A stretch of 64,000 bases of DNA from Henningerozyma blattae CBS 6284 (GCF_000315915.1 NC_020186.1:2294001-2358000); one strand, 5' to 3'. Counted from the stretch's first letter, positions 51,567 through 61,806 are shown. The notes: generated from the letters alone by a model not told the origin. Program-made: numbers and translations.

Positions 51567-53567
51567 TCAATAATCTGCAAGTGGTGGATCACTTTCCATT
51601 TCTTTTAATCTTGTCTGTTCCAACTCATTTTTGTCTTCTGTTATATTAATTTCGTTATTTGGTGTATATTTTGGAACTGGATTGTTCAATGCTTGTAAAT
51701 GTATAGATGATAACCATGCGTTTAATTGCAAAGCTTGAGTTGCTTGGGAATTATTGATGGATGAGGATTCATTAGCAACATATGATTGTAGATAATCTTG
51801 ATATTGTTGTTGTAAATGAATCGGTAATTGTTGAATAATTGATGATGGATTAGATAATTCAGGAGGTGGCTCGGGGTTTTGAATCAATGAACTAGTGTTA
51901 TTAATGTTACTTCCATTAGATAGAGTATTTTCAAGTGATATAGAATTCCCAATATATTTGTTTGATGTAGTTGTATGAGTTGAATTGCCATCCTGAATAT
52001 CATAATCTTTAATAGTTTGATTATTTGATTCAATTTCATGGTCAATAGTCTTGTTTCTAGTTGTGCCAATAATTACTTCAATTGACATACCTGTGACATT
52101 TCTTAATCTTTTCAATTTATCAACATTAACCATATCATGATAAAGAATATTGGATTCAATATCATCATGATCATTCATTATTGCATTTTGATTCATTTTA
52201 TTGAAAAAATTCCTTTGTAAATGATTCATATTATCTTCTAGTCTTTGGAATATTAATTCATTAGATTGATTATTTTCATTTGGTTTACCAATTATTCTAT
52301 TAGATTCTGTATAAATAATATTTTTTTGTGATAAATTTACCATAACTTCAACATAATATTGGAATGAAAAATATTTTTGAACTGCTGTAAATGTAGCAAA
52401 TGCATCTAATGGAACTTTTAAATAAACAATTAAATTACAATCTAATGTCACAGGATCAATATAAACTGGGGAAACGCTTTGGCATATATCTTTTCTAAAA
52501 GTTTCATTTAATTGATCATCACCACTACCATTGACTCTACAAATTCTAACAAGAGTTGTTATTAAACTTGCTGGATGTGAAAATTCTTTATAATGATTAA
52601 TTGAGACTTTAATGGGTATTATTTCACCAATTGTAAAACCTGAATGAGGTAAATTAACTGAAATAACTACTTTTTTCTCAGAATTAATAGATTTATTTGA
52701 GGAATTGTTTGAAGAGGTTGTACTTGAAGAATTATTAGTAATTTTCGTAATAAAGGAAGATGTACCATCATCAACTTGTTTTGTCGATAAACTATTAGAG
52801 TGCGAACTATTACTATTGTTATTATAACTACCATTTACGGAATTATTTTGGTTACTATGACGTAATGGTGGAATAGCTGCAGATTGTAATACTACAGTTT
52901 TTTTCCTTCCTTCATTTAAAGTGCTAACATCTAAAGGTGCAACAACTAAAAAATCTTTTTGGCATTTTATTATTGGTTTTTCTTTTTGAAATTCATTTAT
53001 TGATTCAAATGAGCATTCTAATCTATATGATATTGAGCCTCTTTCAAAATTTATTGAACTAATAGGATTTTTCCCAACTGGGATTTTAACTTTAAATGGG
53101 AATCTATGTTCACCTTTAGTAAGACCATTTATTATTTCATTTTTATAAAATGAATCAGTAGCTATTAAATGTTTATAATCTTCACCATATAACAAAGCTT
53201 CATTGTTTAATAGAGTTTCTGATATTTGTGTTCTGGAAGCTGCAGTATTACCGGCCTTTACTTTCAATTCGCATATTAATGATAATCTTAATGCAATATT
53301 GACAGTATCACTAGTGATTTTCAAGACAGCTTCACCATTCAAATAGTCGCCTGTCTTATAAACACTGCGTGGTTCATGTAATTCAATATTAAAGTTCTTT
53401 ATAGATGTTGATAGTTTTTTAATAGAATTATTTGAAATGCTACTACTATTGCTACTGATTGACGTTGGGTATATTGAAACTAATTTAGGTTTTGATTTGA
53501 TAGATTGAGTAGTAGTATTACTTTCATTATTGGTAGATATGGATTTTTTAAATTTGAATAATCTCAT
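51567..53567 (-). CDS. RIM8: Rim8/PalF-type arrestin-related protein
   Basis: This 666-residue alpha-arrestin belongs to the alkaline-pH (Rim101) pathway, where Rim8 links the plasma-membrane sensor complex to ESCRT. The N-arrestin domain begins near residue 57 (FNIELHEPRSVYKTGDYLNGEAVL). The C-arrestin domain is at about 300-420 and contains the block FRKDICQSVSPVYIDPVTL...VPLDAF followed by FSFQYYVEVMVNLS, which parallels PalF (FRKD...P..DP.TL, then FRYYVEV). VVAPLDVSTL lies between the two. Poly-Ser/Asn spacers and a C-terminal Pro-rich segment (PEPPPELSNPS) add length over the ~542-residue S. cerevisiae protein. Gene order RIM8-ALG13-RPT6 matches YGL045W/YGL046W, YGL047W and YGL048C, with two extra genes inserted here. 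Confidence 0.88.
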   Translation of the reverse strand: MRLFKFKKSISTNNESNTTTQSIKSKPKLVSIYPTSISSNSSSISNNSIKKLSTSIKNFNIELHEPRSVYKTGDYLNGEAVLKITSDTVNIALRLSLICELKVKAGNTAASRTQISETLLNNEALLYGEDYKHLIATDSFYKNEIINGLTKGEHRFPFKVKIPVGKNPISSINFERGSISYRLECSFESINEFQKEKPIIKCQKDFLVVAPLDVSTLNEGRKKTVVLQSAAIPPLRHSNQNNSVNGSYNNNSNSSHSNSLSTKQVDDGTSSFITKITNNSSSTTSSNNSSNKSINSEKKVVISVNLPHSGFTIGEIIPIKVSINHYKEFSHPASLITTLVRICRVNGSGDDQLNETFRKDICQSVSPVYIDPVTLDCNLIVYLKVPLDAFATFTAVQKYFSFQYYVEVMVNLSQKNIIYTESNRIIGKPNENNQSNELIFQRLEDNMNHLQRNFFNKMNQNAIMNDHDDIESNILYHDMVNVDKLKRLRNVTGMSIEVIIGTTRNKTIDHEIESNNQTIKDYDIQDGNSTHTTTSNKYIGNSISLENTLSNGSNINNTSSLIQNPEPPPELSNPSSIIQQLPIHLQQQYQDYLQSYVANESSSINNSQATQALQLNAWLSSIHLQALNNPVPKYTPNNEINITEDKNELEQTRLKEMESDPPLADY

Positions 53568-56500
53568 TTATAATAATTTATTTTTGCTTTTGTCATTAAA
53601 ATATGCAATGGGTTTGTGTGTTTTTGTTTTATTTTTTGATGATAGTTGTTGTTTTATTATTCAATAGAAAACGTAAAATATTAGGTCTATAAGGTACAAA
53701 TTTTGCAAGTGCTAAAAAAATCAATTGAATACTAAATATGAATGATGAAAATAATATTGCTTATGTTGAGGAAGTACTGTTTGAGTCTAGCCAGTTAAAT
53801 ATAATATAGCAATAGATAAAAGAAAATAGTTATTGGAATATGATCGGCAGATAATGAAATATATCCACGGTTGATAAAGCTTCTAGTAAAATGAATACCT
53901 CAGGAGCGTAACCGGATGTTACTTAATGATTAGGCTTTTAAAATGAATAGCTCAATGTTATAAATCCTTGATTGTTAAAAAAATAAACCAAGAACAAAAA
54001 AAAATAGGAGAAAAGTCTGTTCAATAGGTGCTTCAAATAAAATGAAAAGACAAAGATTGCTAGAAAATAGGCAAAATGGGCCGAAGGCTTAAATTTGACT
54101 ATGCTATTATATATTAGAATATTTTATCTTTTTTTTTGAACTGCCCTGCTTTGTCATATACATATATCAAATTACAGTGTACAAACACGATCAACAAAAT
54201 AAGCAGAAAGACTGTAAATATAGCAAGAATTTTATTTAAGCAGTGGATTGCTACTTTCCAAATGAGGTGCCTAGGTGTTCTAACTACCTTGGTCTACAAG
54301 CTACAATTTGATGCACTTGTTCACTACCAGTTACTGCATGTACTTGCTTGGCATTTTCCTACAAACTGTGGATGGATCTCAATTAACGTTCGTCGTAATT
54401 GTCACCAATTTCTTGGCAACTACGATGCAACCATTCCCACGATAGACTAAAACGGCCACTGTCGCTAACAAAGCCGTTAGTAACCCTAAGAATCGAAGTA
54501 AACCCGTAGCATGTCTGAAATTGGTAAGTTAAATTTTTTGTACATCTCCCGCAACTTCCGTCCATGTTCAATTCCAATAAACTGTTTAAAGAAAGGCAGA
54601 TACTGATTTGAATGAAAAAATAACTTGTATTGTATTTCATACCAAAACGAAGCGGTGAAAACAAGGCAGGTCCAATAAGGCAGCTATTCGATACATTCTG
54701 AGTGATACCCTCATACTGATCTTGGCAGGTGTCCGTGTGGAAAGTTTCTAAAAGTTTACCACTTGTCAACTCCTAGTTTACCTGTAGCTCTAACTTGTCA
54801 ATGTTCTTCTCCACTTTCTTTGAGAATCGTTCAAAACATCCTAAGACCGATTACTAGTACGAATTCCTTACCTATACAGTATTCTTGATGTGTTTCCACC
54901 AGTAAAAATATTCCAACTCGAAAATTTTCCAATTTCCAATGTTCCTGTCATGATCGATGTCTTGAACAGGAAGAACGTGGCACACGAGTTTTTCAAAGGC
55001 TTTTCGGGACTGCGGCATCTGACCCGTGGTTTCTTATTTTTTTCATTTCAGAATGCGCTAAAATACTTTTGTCGTTGTTTTTGTCTGTAATTGAAAATTT
55101 CACTGATAATGTAAGTTTCTGGACAACTGCATACCAAATAGGTATTGACTTAAACATTAGAAGACAATAGAGAAGGTATTTTATTTTATTTTTTTTTATT
55201 TTTTGATGCTTAAGTTTTAATGGTTTGTAGACGAAAAAAGATCGTATCTTCTCTTTTTAATTTCACCCACAAGTATGAGAAGAAGGAGAGGGTATGTCCT
55301 ATTGATGGCTAGACTGTTCTTTAGCAAAGGTTTCTATTTCTAAATACGATAGTACCATTTCGTGGAATAGAAGAAACTCTGTCGTTATGGCTGGAGCAGT
55401 GTAGTCCGGCCGTCGCGATTTCAGTATATGTATTTTCTTTGGAGGACCTCTTGAATATGTTACTCTTTTAGGAATTGAAAACTTTTTGCTCTATTTTTTG
55501 GTTCATGTTTCCATTGTTACTGAACAATTTTGTTTAGAATCCGTGGGATGGACCAAGAACATTCTATTTCTTCTAGCCAAGACTGAAAATTAAAATTAGA
55601 AATAAATAAGATTAATTTCATTACGAAATTCTTGGAATGCCTTTTCCAAACTGTCTCACTTTTATCCTAAAAAGGTAAAAATCGAGTAATCACTAAATAT
55701 TCCTTGGAGATAGACACTGTTTAGTATTATTTACCTTAGGCTGGTATTTGAGACTTCTTAATGCAGCTGATCATGAATTCAATTTGAGAATTATGTAACC
55801 TTTTTTTTGTTAAGCATGCTAAACAAGGTTAATAAAATGTTTGATAGAATTTAGTTTTCTTTTTTTTTTTTATTTATTTTTTTTTATTTGATTTTTGATT
55901 TTTTATTAGTTAATTGATTAATAGAATTATCTTGTCATTAATGTTGGCCTTCATTGGCTGAATTAATGAAGGGTTTTATCCAATGAAAAGGTTTTTCCGA
56001 AGAGAAATTTGCTCTGCTAGCTGATTATCTAGGGAGAGAATTCTGCTACCCGTTGGATTATCTGATAAGGTTTATGAAACCGAATCTATGATGGCATCAT
56101 GATTATTCACTTTTGGAATTTCTCTTTATCTTAAGCATTCTATGATGATTGGCTCTTATTATTTTGCTTCTTTATAATTGGGCAGCATCAAGTACTACTT
56201 GCCTTTCTGTTGATGAATATTAAAATTGGCATAATTGTCACATTAGCATTGCTTATAATTATTTCTTGATTTCCATTAATCCAAATAATTTAATCCAACG
56301 GAATAGGTTGGTATATGTTTAACTAAGAATATCGTGTCGTTGCAATATTTTAGTATTATATTTTTAAATATATGAAATTCTGTTTTTGTTAAAGTTGGAA
56401 ACCTTGATATTTATTAGTTAACCATCGATGTGTTTCTATTTTTTGTAATTTTGTTAAGTACAGTATTTTTTTTTGACAGTGTACAGAGATTTTCCATTCA

Positions 56501-56926
56501 TTTACGACTTTATTTAGCTCTTATTCTTAAGTTAGTCGCGGGATGAAGAGCTTTGCGATGGATCAAGCTCATGAAAATAATCCTGTAAATTTGTTAAACC
56601 TTTGTAAAATCATCATGAAAAAATTAAGAATATAATTAGATTTGAATAAATAGTAATGTGGTATGTAGATAAAAAAGAATATAAACGTTTGATAAACAAA
56701 AAAATGTGGATATATATTATACAGTATTGAATTGTATATGCATGGTATTTAATTTTAGTATTAATTTTTTTTTTTTGTAAAAAATTCTTGAAGTTGCTGG
56801 GATATAAAAGAAAAATAAAGGAACAGAATAACATCAGAGTGGAGCTTAAGAGTAAAAATAGGAAAGTCAAATGAAGAAATGTAATAAAACAAAGATAATT
56901 AGTATAGTGTCTATCAATTCGTAGCT
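53568..56926. other. 3.4-kb gene-free region between RIM8 and the GPI protein gene
   Basis: This is the longest gap in the window. Open stretches at 54136-54450, 54383-54769 (TTG start, Cys-containing) and 54890-55090 occur in a less AT-rich segment (about 54130-55110), but none shows a family feature or coding-type composition. T-rich runs lie at 55860-55900. It may contain the long promoter of RIM8 and relics of lost DNA. Confidence 0.5.
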
Positions 56927-59305
56927 TTAAAAAAATGCAATCAAGGCTAATAGAATCAAAGCAAACGAACCCTTAATGTGAGAAGCGCTGCCTTCAAATT
57001 GTGACACTGTTACTGGGTAAGAATGAGTTGGAATGGAGGAGCTAGATAATGTTGAGAATGAAACTTGTTCAACAATAGTTGGTAATGTTTCAGTTATAGT
57101 AGATGTTGGTTCTGGTTTAGAAATGGCATCTATTGAAGAAGGTAGATCAGGTTGGGCTGTAGTGTTTGTAAGTGATGCGATAGAAGTAACTATATTTGTA
57201 TATGTTGATGTTCGTGGAATAACTTCGCAACTAGTTACGTCGTGAGTTATTGTATTAGTTGTATCGAAAGTAGTTGGAATAGTAGCAAGTATAGTTGTAT
57301 ACTGAGATGGATTATTTGGAAGTTGTTGAGTCGTTGAGATAATTAGTTCAGAGGTTATAGGAACAATAGTCTCAACAGTTTGGAATGTGGTTATAGTATT
57401 GGTACTATTGTAAATTATAGTAGAAAATTGTTTTTGAATCTCTGTGGTTGGAATAGTATTCGTAACAACTGTATTTATCGTAAAGGTAGAAGAAATAATA
57501 TTGGTGGAAATTATTTCAGTGGTTTTAGAAATTGTATTTGTTATGTTATTTGATTCAATAATGAAAGTTGGAATTGTAGTAACTACTGTTTTTTCCAAAA
57601 TTGAAATTTCCTCGGTTGTTGTTGTTGGTATAGCACAAGAGCCATCTGCTGTAATTGTAATTGTATTATTAATGTATTGAACATGATCAGACAAAGTAGT
57701 AGTCGAAATGATTGTTTTTGTTTCAATAATTGAGGAGTTGAGAGTAACAGTGACAGGTAGAACTGAAGAGTTGACTGTAATAATTTTAGTACTTGGTGCC
57801 AAGGTGGAGTTTACCGTGACTGTTTGAGTATTTGGATTGAATGTGGGGTTAACAGTGATGGTGACGGGTGGAACTGAAGATTTTACTGTAACTATCTTGG
57901 TAATAGAGGAATTCATTGTAACTGTTTCAATGATAGAAGAGTTTATTGTAACTGTTTCGATGATAGAGGAGTTTATTGTAACTGTTTGGGTACTTGGTTC
58001 AAGAGTAGAATTTATTGTGATAGTAACTGGAGGAACTGAAGAATTAACAGTTATTGTTTCAGTACTTGGTGTGAGAGTGGAATTCACGGTAACTGTTTCG
58101 GTTATTTGTGGCAAAGTAGAGTTTACAGTAACTGTTTCAGTGATTTGAGGTAAAGTAGAGTTAATAGTAACTATTTGAGTACTTGGAGGAAGTGTAGTAT
58201 CGATTGTGATGGTGACAGGTGGTAAAGAGGAATTAACGGTGATTGTCTCATAAATAGAAGAGTTAACAGTAATTATCTGTGTACTTGGAGGGATAGTTGT
58301 TTTCAAAATAACTGTCTCTGTGTTTGGTAATAAAGTGGAGTTAACAGTAATTGTTATTGGCGGTAAAGTTGTTTCCAAAGTAACTGTTTCTGTTTTTGGG
58401 AGTAAAGTAGAATTGATTGTAACTGTCGTTGGAGGTATTGATGATAAAATAGTCATTGTTTTCGTTTCTTGAGATAAAGTTACATTTTTGGTAATTGTGG
58501 GTGCACTGAGGGTTACTGTGGATGTGCTAGGAATAACGGTAGTTGTAGAACCATGCTCTGTGATTGTAATTGTAGACCCATGCTCTGTAACTGTTGATGC
58601 ACTAGGAGTAAATGTAGCAGTTAGAACACTTAGAGTTACTGTGGAAGCTGGCTTTGTAATAATGGTTGTAGAACCATGTTCTGTAACAGTTGATGCCCTC
58701 ATAGTCACTGTAGAGGCTGGTTGTGTAACTGTAGTTGTAGAGCCATGTTCGGTAACTGTAGAAGCACTCAATGTAACTGTAGGCCCTTGTTCAGTAACAG
58801 TTGATGCACATAGAGTCACTGTAGATGCAGATTCTGTAACTGTAGTTGTAGAGCCATGTTCAGTAACTGTAGGTCCTTGTTCAGTGACTGTGGAAGCACT
58901 TAGAGTCACTGTAGATGCAGATTCTATAACTGTAGTTGTAGAGCCATGTTCAGTAACTGTGGAAGCACTTAATGTAACCGTAACTGTAGGTCCTTGTTCA
59001 GTAACAGTTGAAGCACTTTCTATAAATGTAAATGTAGAAGTGTTTCCAATTGTTTGAGTAGCACAGTTTGAATAAACAGTAGTAACAGTAGCGGTTTCTG
59101 TAACAAACTTTGTACATTGTATGATAGTACTTGTAGTTGTTTGTATGGGGGAAGAAGTGAATCGAGGTTCTTCATTAAGTATTGTTGTTGTAACACATGA
59201 AGGGCAGATATATGATGTAAACACTTGTTTTCTTGAAATAGTAGTAGTATCTAAGGCATTAGAAAATTGTAAGATTAAAAATGTGAAGAGTAATAATAAT
59301 TTCAT
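56927..59305 (-). CDS. Repetitive Ser/Thr-rich GPI-anchored cell-surface protein
   Basis: The frame can start at 59326, but the Met at 59305 gives a clean signal peptide (MKLLLLFTFLILQFSNA), so I choose it, giving ~792 residues. A short N-terminal part with a CPSC pair and two more Cys is followed by two repeat regions: about residues 100-270, with TVTEHGSTTTV / ASTVTLSAS units, and about 270-540, with NSTLPP...TVTVNSS-type units that carry many NxS/T sequons. The C-terminus is a small-residue stretch followed by a hydrophobic tail (GSFALILLALIAFF), as for GPI attachment. This is the layout of a flocculin-like or stalk-type mannoprotein without a recognisable ligand-binding domain. It is inserted between RIM8 and ALG13, which are close together in S. 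cerevisiae. I do not recognise an orthologue. Confidence 0.82.
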   Translation of the reverse strand: MKLLLLFTFLILQFSNALDTTTISRKQVFTSYICPSCVTTTILNEEPRFTSSPIQTTTSTIIQCTKFVTETATVTTVYSNCATQTIGNTSTFTFIESASTVTEQGPTVTVTLSASTVTEHGSTTTVIESASTVTLSASTVTEQGPTVTEHGSTTTVTESASTVTLCASTVTEQGPTVTLSASTVTEHGSTTTVTQPASTVTMRASTVTEHGSTTIITKPASTVTLSVLTATFTPSASTVTEHGSTITITEHGSTTTVIPSTSTVTLSAPTITKNVTLSQETKTMTILSSIPPTTVTINSTLLPKTETVTLETTLPPITITVNSTLLPNTETVILKTTIPPSTQIITVNSSIYETITVNSSLPPVTITIDTTLPPSTQIVTINSTLPQITETVTVNSTLPQITETVTVNSTLTPSTETITVNSSVPPVTITINSTLEPSTQTVTINSSIIETVTINSSIIETVTMNSSITKIVTVKSSVPPVTITVNPTFNPNTQTVTVNSTLAPSTKIITVNSSVLPVTVTLNSSIIETKTIISTTTLSDHVQYINNTITITADGSCAIPTTTTEEISILEKTVVTTIPTFIIESNNITNTISKTTEIISTNIISSTFTINTVVTNTIPTTEIQKQFSTIIYNSTNTITTFQTVETIVPITSELIISTTQQLPNNPSQYTTILATIPTTFDTTNTITHDVTSCEVIPRTSTYTNIVTSIASLTNTTAQPDLPSSIDAISKPEPTSTITETLPTIVEQVSFSTLSSSSIPTHSYPVTVSQFEGSASHIKGSFALILLALIAFF
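57750..59040 (-). repeat. Imperfect tandem repeats in the GPI protein gene
   Basis: Two adjacent arrays of imperfect units of roughly 33-40 and 36-60 nt encode TVTEHGSTTTV-like and NSTLPP/TVTVNSS-like repeats. Units vary in length and order, suggesting repeated recombination. Confidence 0.75.
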
Positions 59306-60009
59306 TTTAGGGTATATATTTGTCATCTTATAATATTGGATTGGTGTATTGTGATGAGTAACATGATTAAGGTTATGGAATGAAAGAGGTTGCCGTATTT
59401 ATATAAATTGTGAAGTATCATTTGACTATGAGTCTCAAAGTTGGGGAAAATTAAAGATAAGTCTTTGAGGATGAGTGTTTGAGGATGAGTGTTTGAGGAT
59501 GAGTGTTTGAGGATGGGTGTTAGGATGAGTGTATGGGGATGAGTGTATGGGGATGAGTGTTAGGGCGAGTATTTAAGGCAAAAAGATCTGTAGTTTCCTT
59601 GGGAATAGAAGTGTCAGACATGTTTGTGACATTTTTATTTTATAAAAAATGGTTTTAATATATTTAACTAATTGTTTTGTATTTTGAGGTTTAATTCTAG
59701 GTATATTTTTTTATATATGATGTAGTGACTAAATAGGTAAAATACATGCGAAACGAAATCGGATACGTAATGGAAAAGTAAGGAAATCAGGGATATGCCT
59801 AATATGGTAAATTACACACGTAATTTGAGCGAAAATTTCAAAATGGTGAGCAATTGCAAGAGTAGGTAAGAATAGGTTATGACAGAATAATAACGTTCAG
59901 TTATGAGGTATGTTTCAAAGATGTTATATATATATATATATATATATATATTACTATGTATAAATGATTGGAGTATGCCGTATATACGCCCAATTATGCA
60001 ATAAATATT
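59306..60009. other. Promoter region of the GPI protein gene, with a minisatellite
   Basis: About 700 bp. It contains the 14-bp minisatellite listed separately and a TA run at 59925-59951 near the end of the next gene. No ORF is seen. Confidence 0.6.
59464..59571. repeat. 14-bp G/T-rich minisatellite upstream of the GPI protein gene
   Basis: Eight consecutive units: three identical TTTGAGGATGAGTG, one TTTGAGGATGGGTG, one 12-bp TTAGGATGAGTG, two TATGGGGATGAGTG and one degenerate 12-bp unit. It lies 160-266 bp upstream of the chosen start codon. The purines and G/T are all on the plus strand; the gene is on the minus strand. Confidence 0.95.
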
Positions 60010-61053
60010 TTAAAGTTTTAAATTTTCTTTCAAATTAGTTTCTTCAATTGGAGAAGCTTCCAAAGGAGAAAATGAATTCTTCCGACGGGATTTGTAACTG
60101 TTATTATTATTATTATTGGGGTGATTAGCATTATAATTATGATCAATAATGTTTGTGTTTTGAATGCAGCCGTCTGACTGGATCGATCTTGGTGTGTTTG
60201 AATATGTAACATTTTTAGATAAATTACTACGATTTTTTCGTATAGAAGGGGTATTTTTCCAATTTGAATGAGTCAGAATAAAATGAGGATCCTTTGTAGG
60301 AGGTTTTTGTACTTTATACAATTGCCTTTTTATCATTAAATTTTCAACTTCTAAGCATTGGATTTGTTTCAATAATTTGATCATTAAGCATTCTTGTTCC
60401 ATTTCCATTTGATTAATCAATGTTTCGCGGGACATGCGGGCTTGTAGCCCTAGGTTGGGGAGGCAATGAGGAAACTCTTGGTTGAGTATGTCTTGGAGAT
60501 GGCCTTGGAGATGGCCTTGGAGATACCCTGGTGGCATCCTGCGTGTGATCCCATGAGGCAGCCCTAGGGTTGGACCTGGGCGACCCCTGGCGGCGAGGCG
60601 TAGGGGGTGGCCTGTCGCGATGCCGTGGCGCTGCTGCGGCCGTGTCTGTGGCAGGGTGGGAGAGCTGGTGTGCTGCGTACTGCTGTGGGTCATAAGGTGC
60701 GTGACGTGAGCACTCGGACGGATGGTGCGTCGAACTTGTAGAGTATGATATATCTTCACGAAGAGTTTCTGAGCTGGACAGACTATGAGTATCCTCGAAA
60801 TCCTTATTCTTGGATTTGTCACTGGCCACGTGCTTACGGTTATGCTTGTGATTATTTCTGCGGTTGTGGGTGTGTTTCTGCTGTTTGAGTTCTTCCTCTC
60901 GTAACCTACGTTTGAAATACTTGTCGATCTGGCGTTCACGTTGCTCTCTACGAATCTCACGCTCTTCAGCACGTTCTTTTGCGTGTTTTTTTGGATATAG
61001 AAATAGCCGCCGGTGACTTTGGCACCTAGTAGTGCCGCCCAAAAGAACAGCAT
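60010..61053 (-). CDS. Unrecognised membrane-anchored protein, reading frame disrupted or shifted
   Basis: A 347-codon frame runs from the ATG at 61053. Residues 1-21 form a plausible N-terminal membrane anchor (MLFFWAALLGAKVTGGYFYI). From codon 23 this frame gives unlikely sequence, whereas the -1 frame gives a highly charged helix (KERAEEREIRREQRERQIDK) followed by Ser/Pro/Arg-rich sequence, ending with a stop at 60413. After that the original frame again looks real, with a coiled-coil-type segment (MEMEQECLMIKLLKQIQCLE) and an Asn-rich tail. The first switch falls exactly at A AAA AAC, in the phase of a -1 slippery site. The second needs a +1 change near 60425-60435. The middle part (60413-60720) is strikingly GC-rich. 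Two compensating indels (real or sequencing errors in homopolymers) or programmed frameshifting would both explain this. I do not recognise the family. It lies immediately downstream of ALG13, on the same strand. Confidence 0.6.
   Translation of the reverse strand: MLFFWAALLGAKVTGGYFYIQKNTQKNVLKSVRFVESNVNARSTSISNVGYERKNSNSRNTPTTAEIITSITVSTWPVTNPRIRISRILIVCPAQKLFVKIYHTLQVRRTIRPSAHVTHLMTHSSTQHTSSPTLPQTRPQQRHGIATGHPLRLAARGRPGPTLGLPHGITRRMPPGYLQGHLQGHLQDILNQEFPHCLPNLGLQARMSRETLINQMEMEQECLMIKLLKQIQCLEVENLMIKRQLYKVQKPPTKDPHFILTHSNWKNTPSIRKNRSNLSKNVTYSNTPRSIQSDGCIQNTNIIDHNYNANHPNNNNNNSYKSRRKNSFSPLEASPIEETNLKENLKL
60985..60991 (-). other. A AAA AAC slippery heptamer in phase
   Basis: On the minus strand, codons 21-23 of the 60010-61053 frame read CAA AAA AAC, giving X XXY YYZ in the zero frame. 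Slippage by -1 leads directly into the charged-helix frame. I have not identified a downstream stem or pseudoknot by eye. Confidence 0.5.
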
Positions 61054-61143
61054 CGTGTGGTAGCTGGGTTTATATACTTCGTGGAGTGTGTCATGCAGGC
61101 CTTATTATATACGACGGAACGAAGGTGGCGTGGCTACAACTAC

Positions 61144-61806
61144 TTACTCCGTGGCCGTTTGAGCTAGCAGCCGGCAAAACTCCGCCGGCCCCGGGAGTGC
61201 CTGTGGTATCACGTGTGAAGACTCATCTTTAGTCATGTGGGATGCATTTACCATGTGATCATGTAATGATAGTAGAGCAACGGCAAGGTCTTTGGAAGTG
61301 GGTCTTTCTGTAGCCGTAAGACGATTCATCTTAGATAATCTAATTGCAATTTCTTGTTGGTGATTATCTTGAAGATAAGGATTAGGTACAACACAAAGTG
61401 GTACTTGTGCACCAAATGCATCAAGGATAGAGCCAGTTCCAGCATGTGCAATTGCTACAACTGTATCTGCATTGGATAAAATTGTTGTAACTTGTGATGA
61501 ATATGCGATGCCCACCAGATAAAGAGAGTTCCCGACGGTAGTGGTCACGTGCGCAGACGTGAGGGAAGGGCATCCAAGTTCACGACATTCGGAATTATCT
61601 TTCGCAGAGGTATACTGAGTGTCTTGGAAGACTTTTGAAACTGTATCCTTGAATTGAGTCTCTGAATAAAGTGCACCATGCTGTATTACAACTCGTTGGA
61701 CTCCCCAAGTTTTATTGAGAATAGTTAGCACGTGATCTGTCAGTACAGAATCAATTAATTGAGGAAAAGGTGCAGTAGCACCACATGTAACAAACGCTGT
61801 TTTCAT
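61144..61806 (-). CDS. ALG13: Alg13, catalytic subunit of UDP-GlcNAc transferase
   Basis: This 220-residue cytosolic glycosyltransferase subunit works with the ER-membrane protein Alg14 to add the second GlcNAc to dolichol-PP-GlcNAc, the second step of N-glycan assembly. The N-terminus (KTAFVTCGATAPFPQLIDSVL) is the first strand-loop of the GT-B C-terminal half. The donor-binding motif is AHAGTGSILDAF, where the family typically has GHAGTGS; it is followed by LCVVPNPYLQDNHQQEIA, the conserved NxxLxxNHQxE element. The C-terminal ~30 residues extend past the S. cerevisiae length of 202. The gene is divergent from RPT6, as YGL047W is from YGL048C. Confidence 0.94.
   Translation of the reverse strand: MKTAFVTCGATAPFPQLIDSVLTDHVLTILNKTWGVQRVVIQHGALYSETQFKDTVSKVFQDTQYTSAKDNSECRELGCPSLTSAHVTTTVGNSLYLVGIAYSSQVTTILSNADTVVAIAHAGTGSILDAFGAQVPLCVVPNPYLQDNHQQEIAIRLSKMNRLTATERPTSKDLAVALLSLHDHMVNASHMTKDESSHVIPQALPGPAEFCRLLAQTATE

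Noticed and set aside
54560..54575. GTTCAATTCC resembling a tRNA B box in the RIM8 upstream gap
   Set aside because: No A box or cloverleaf can be drawn around it.
54383..54769. 128-codon minus-strand open frame with several Cys
   Set aside because: Starts with TTG rather than ATG, no signal peptide or domain, and composition like the surrounding spacer.
58488..59057. Long plus-strand Val-rich open frame (189 codons) opposite the GPI protein gene
   Set aside because: Antisense mirror of Thr-rich repeats: ACN/ACT codons read as valine-rich on the other strand, so it is a shadow.
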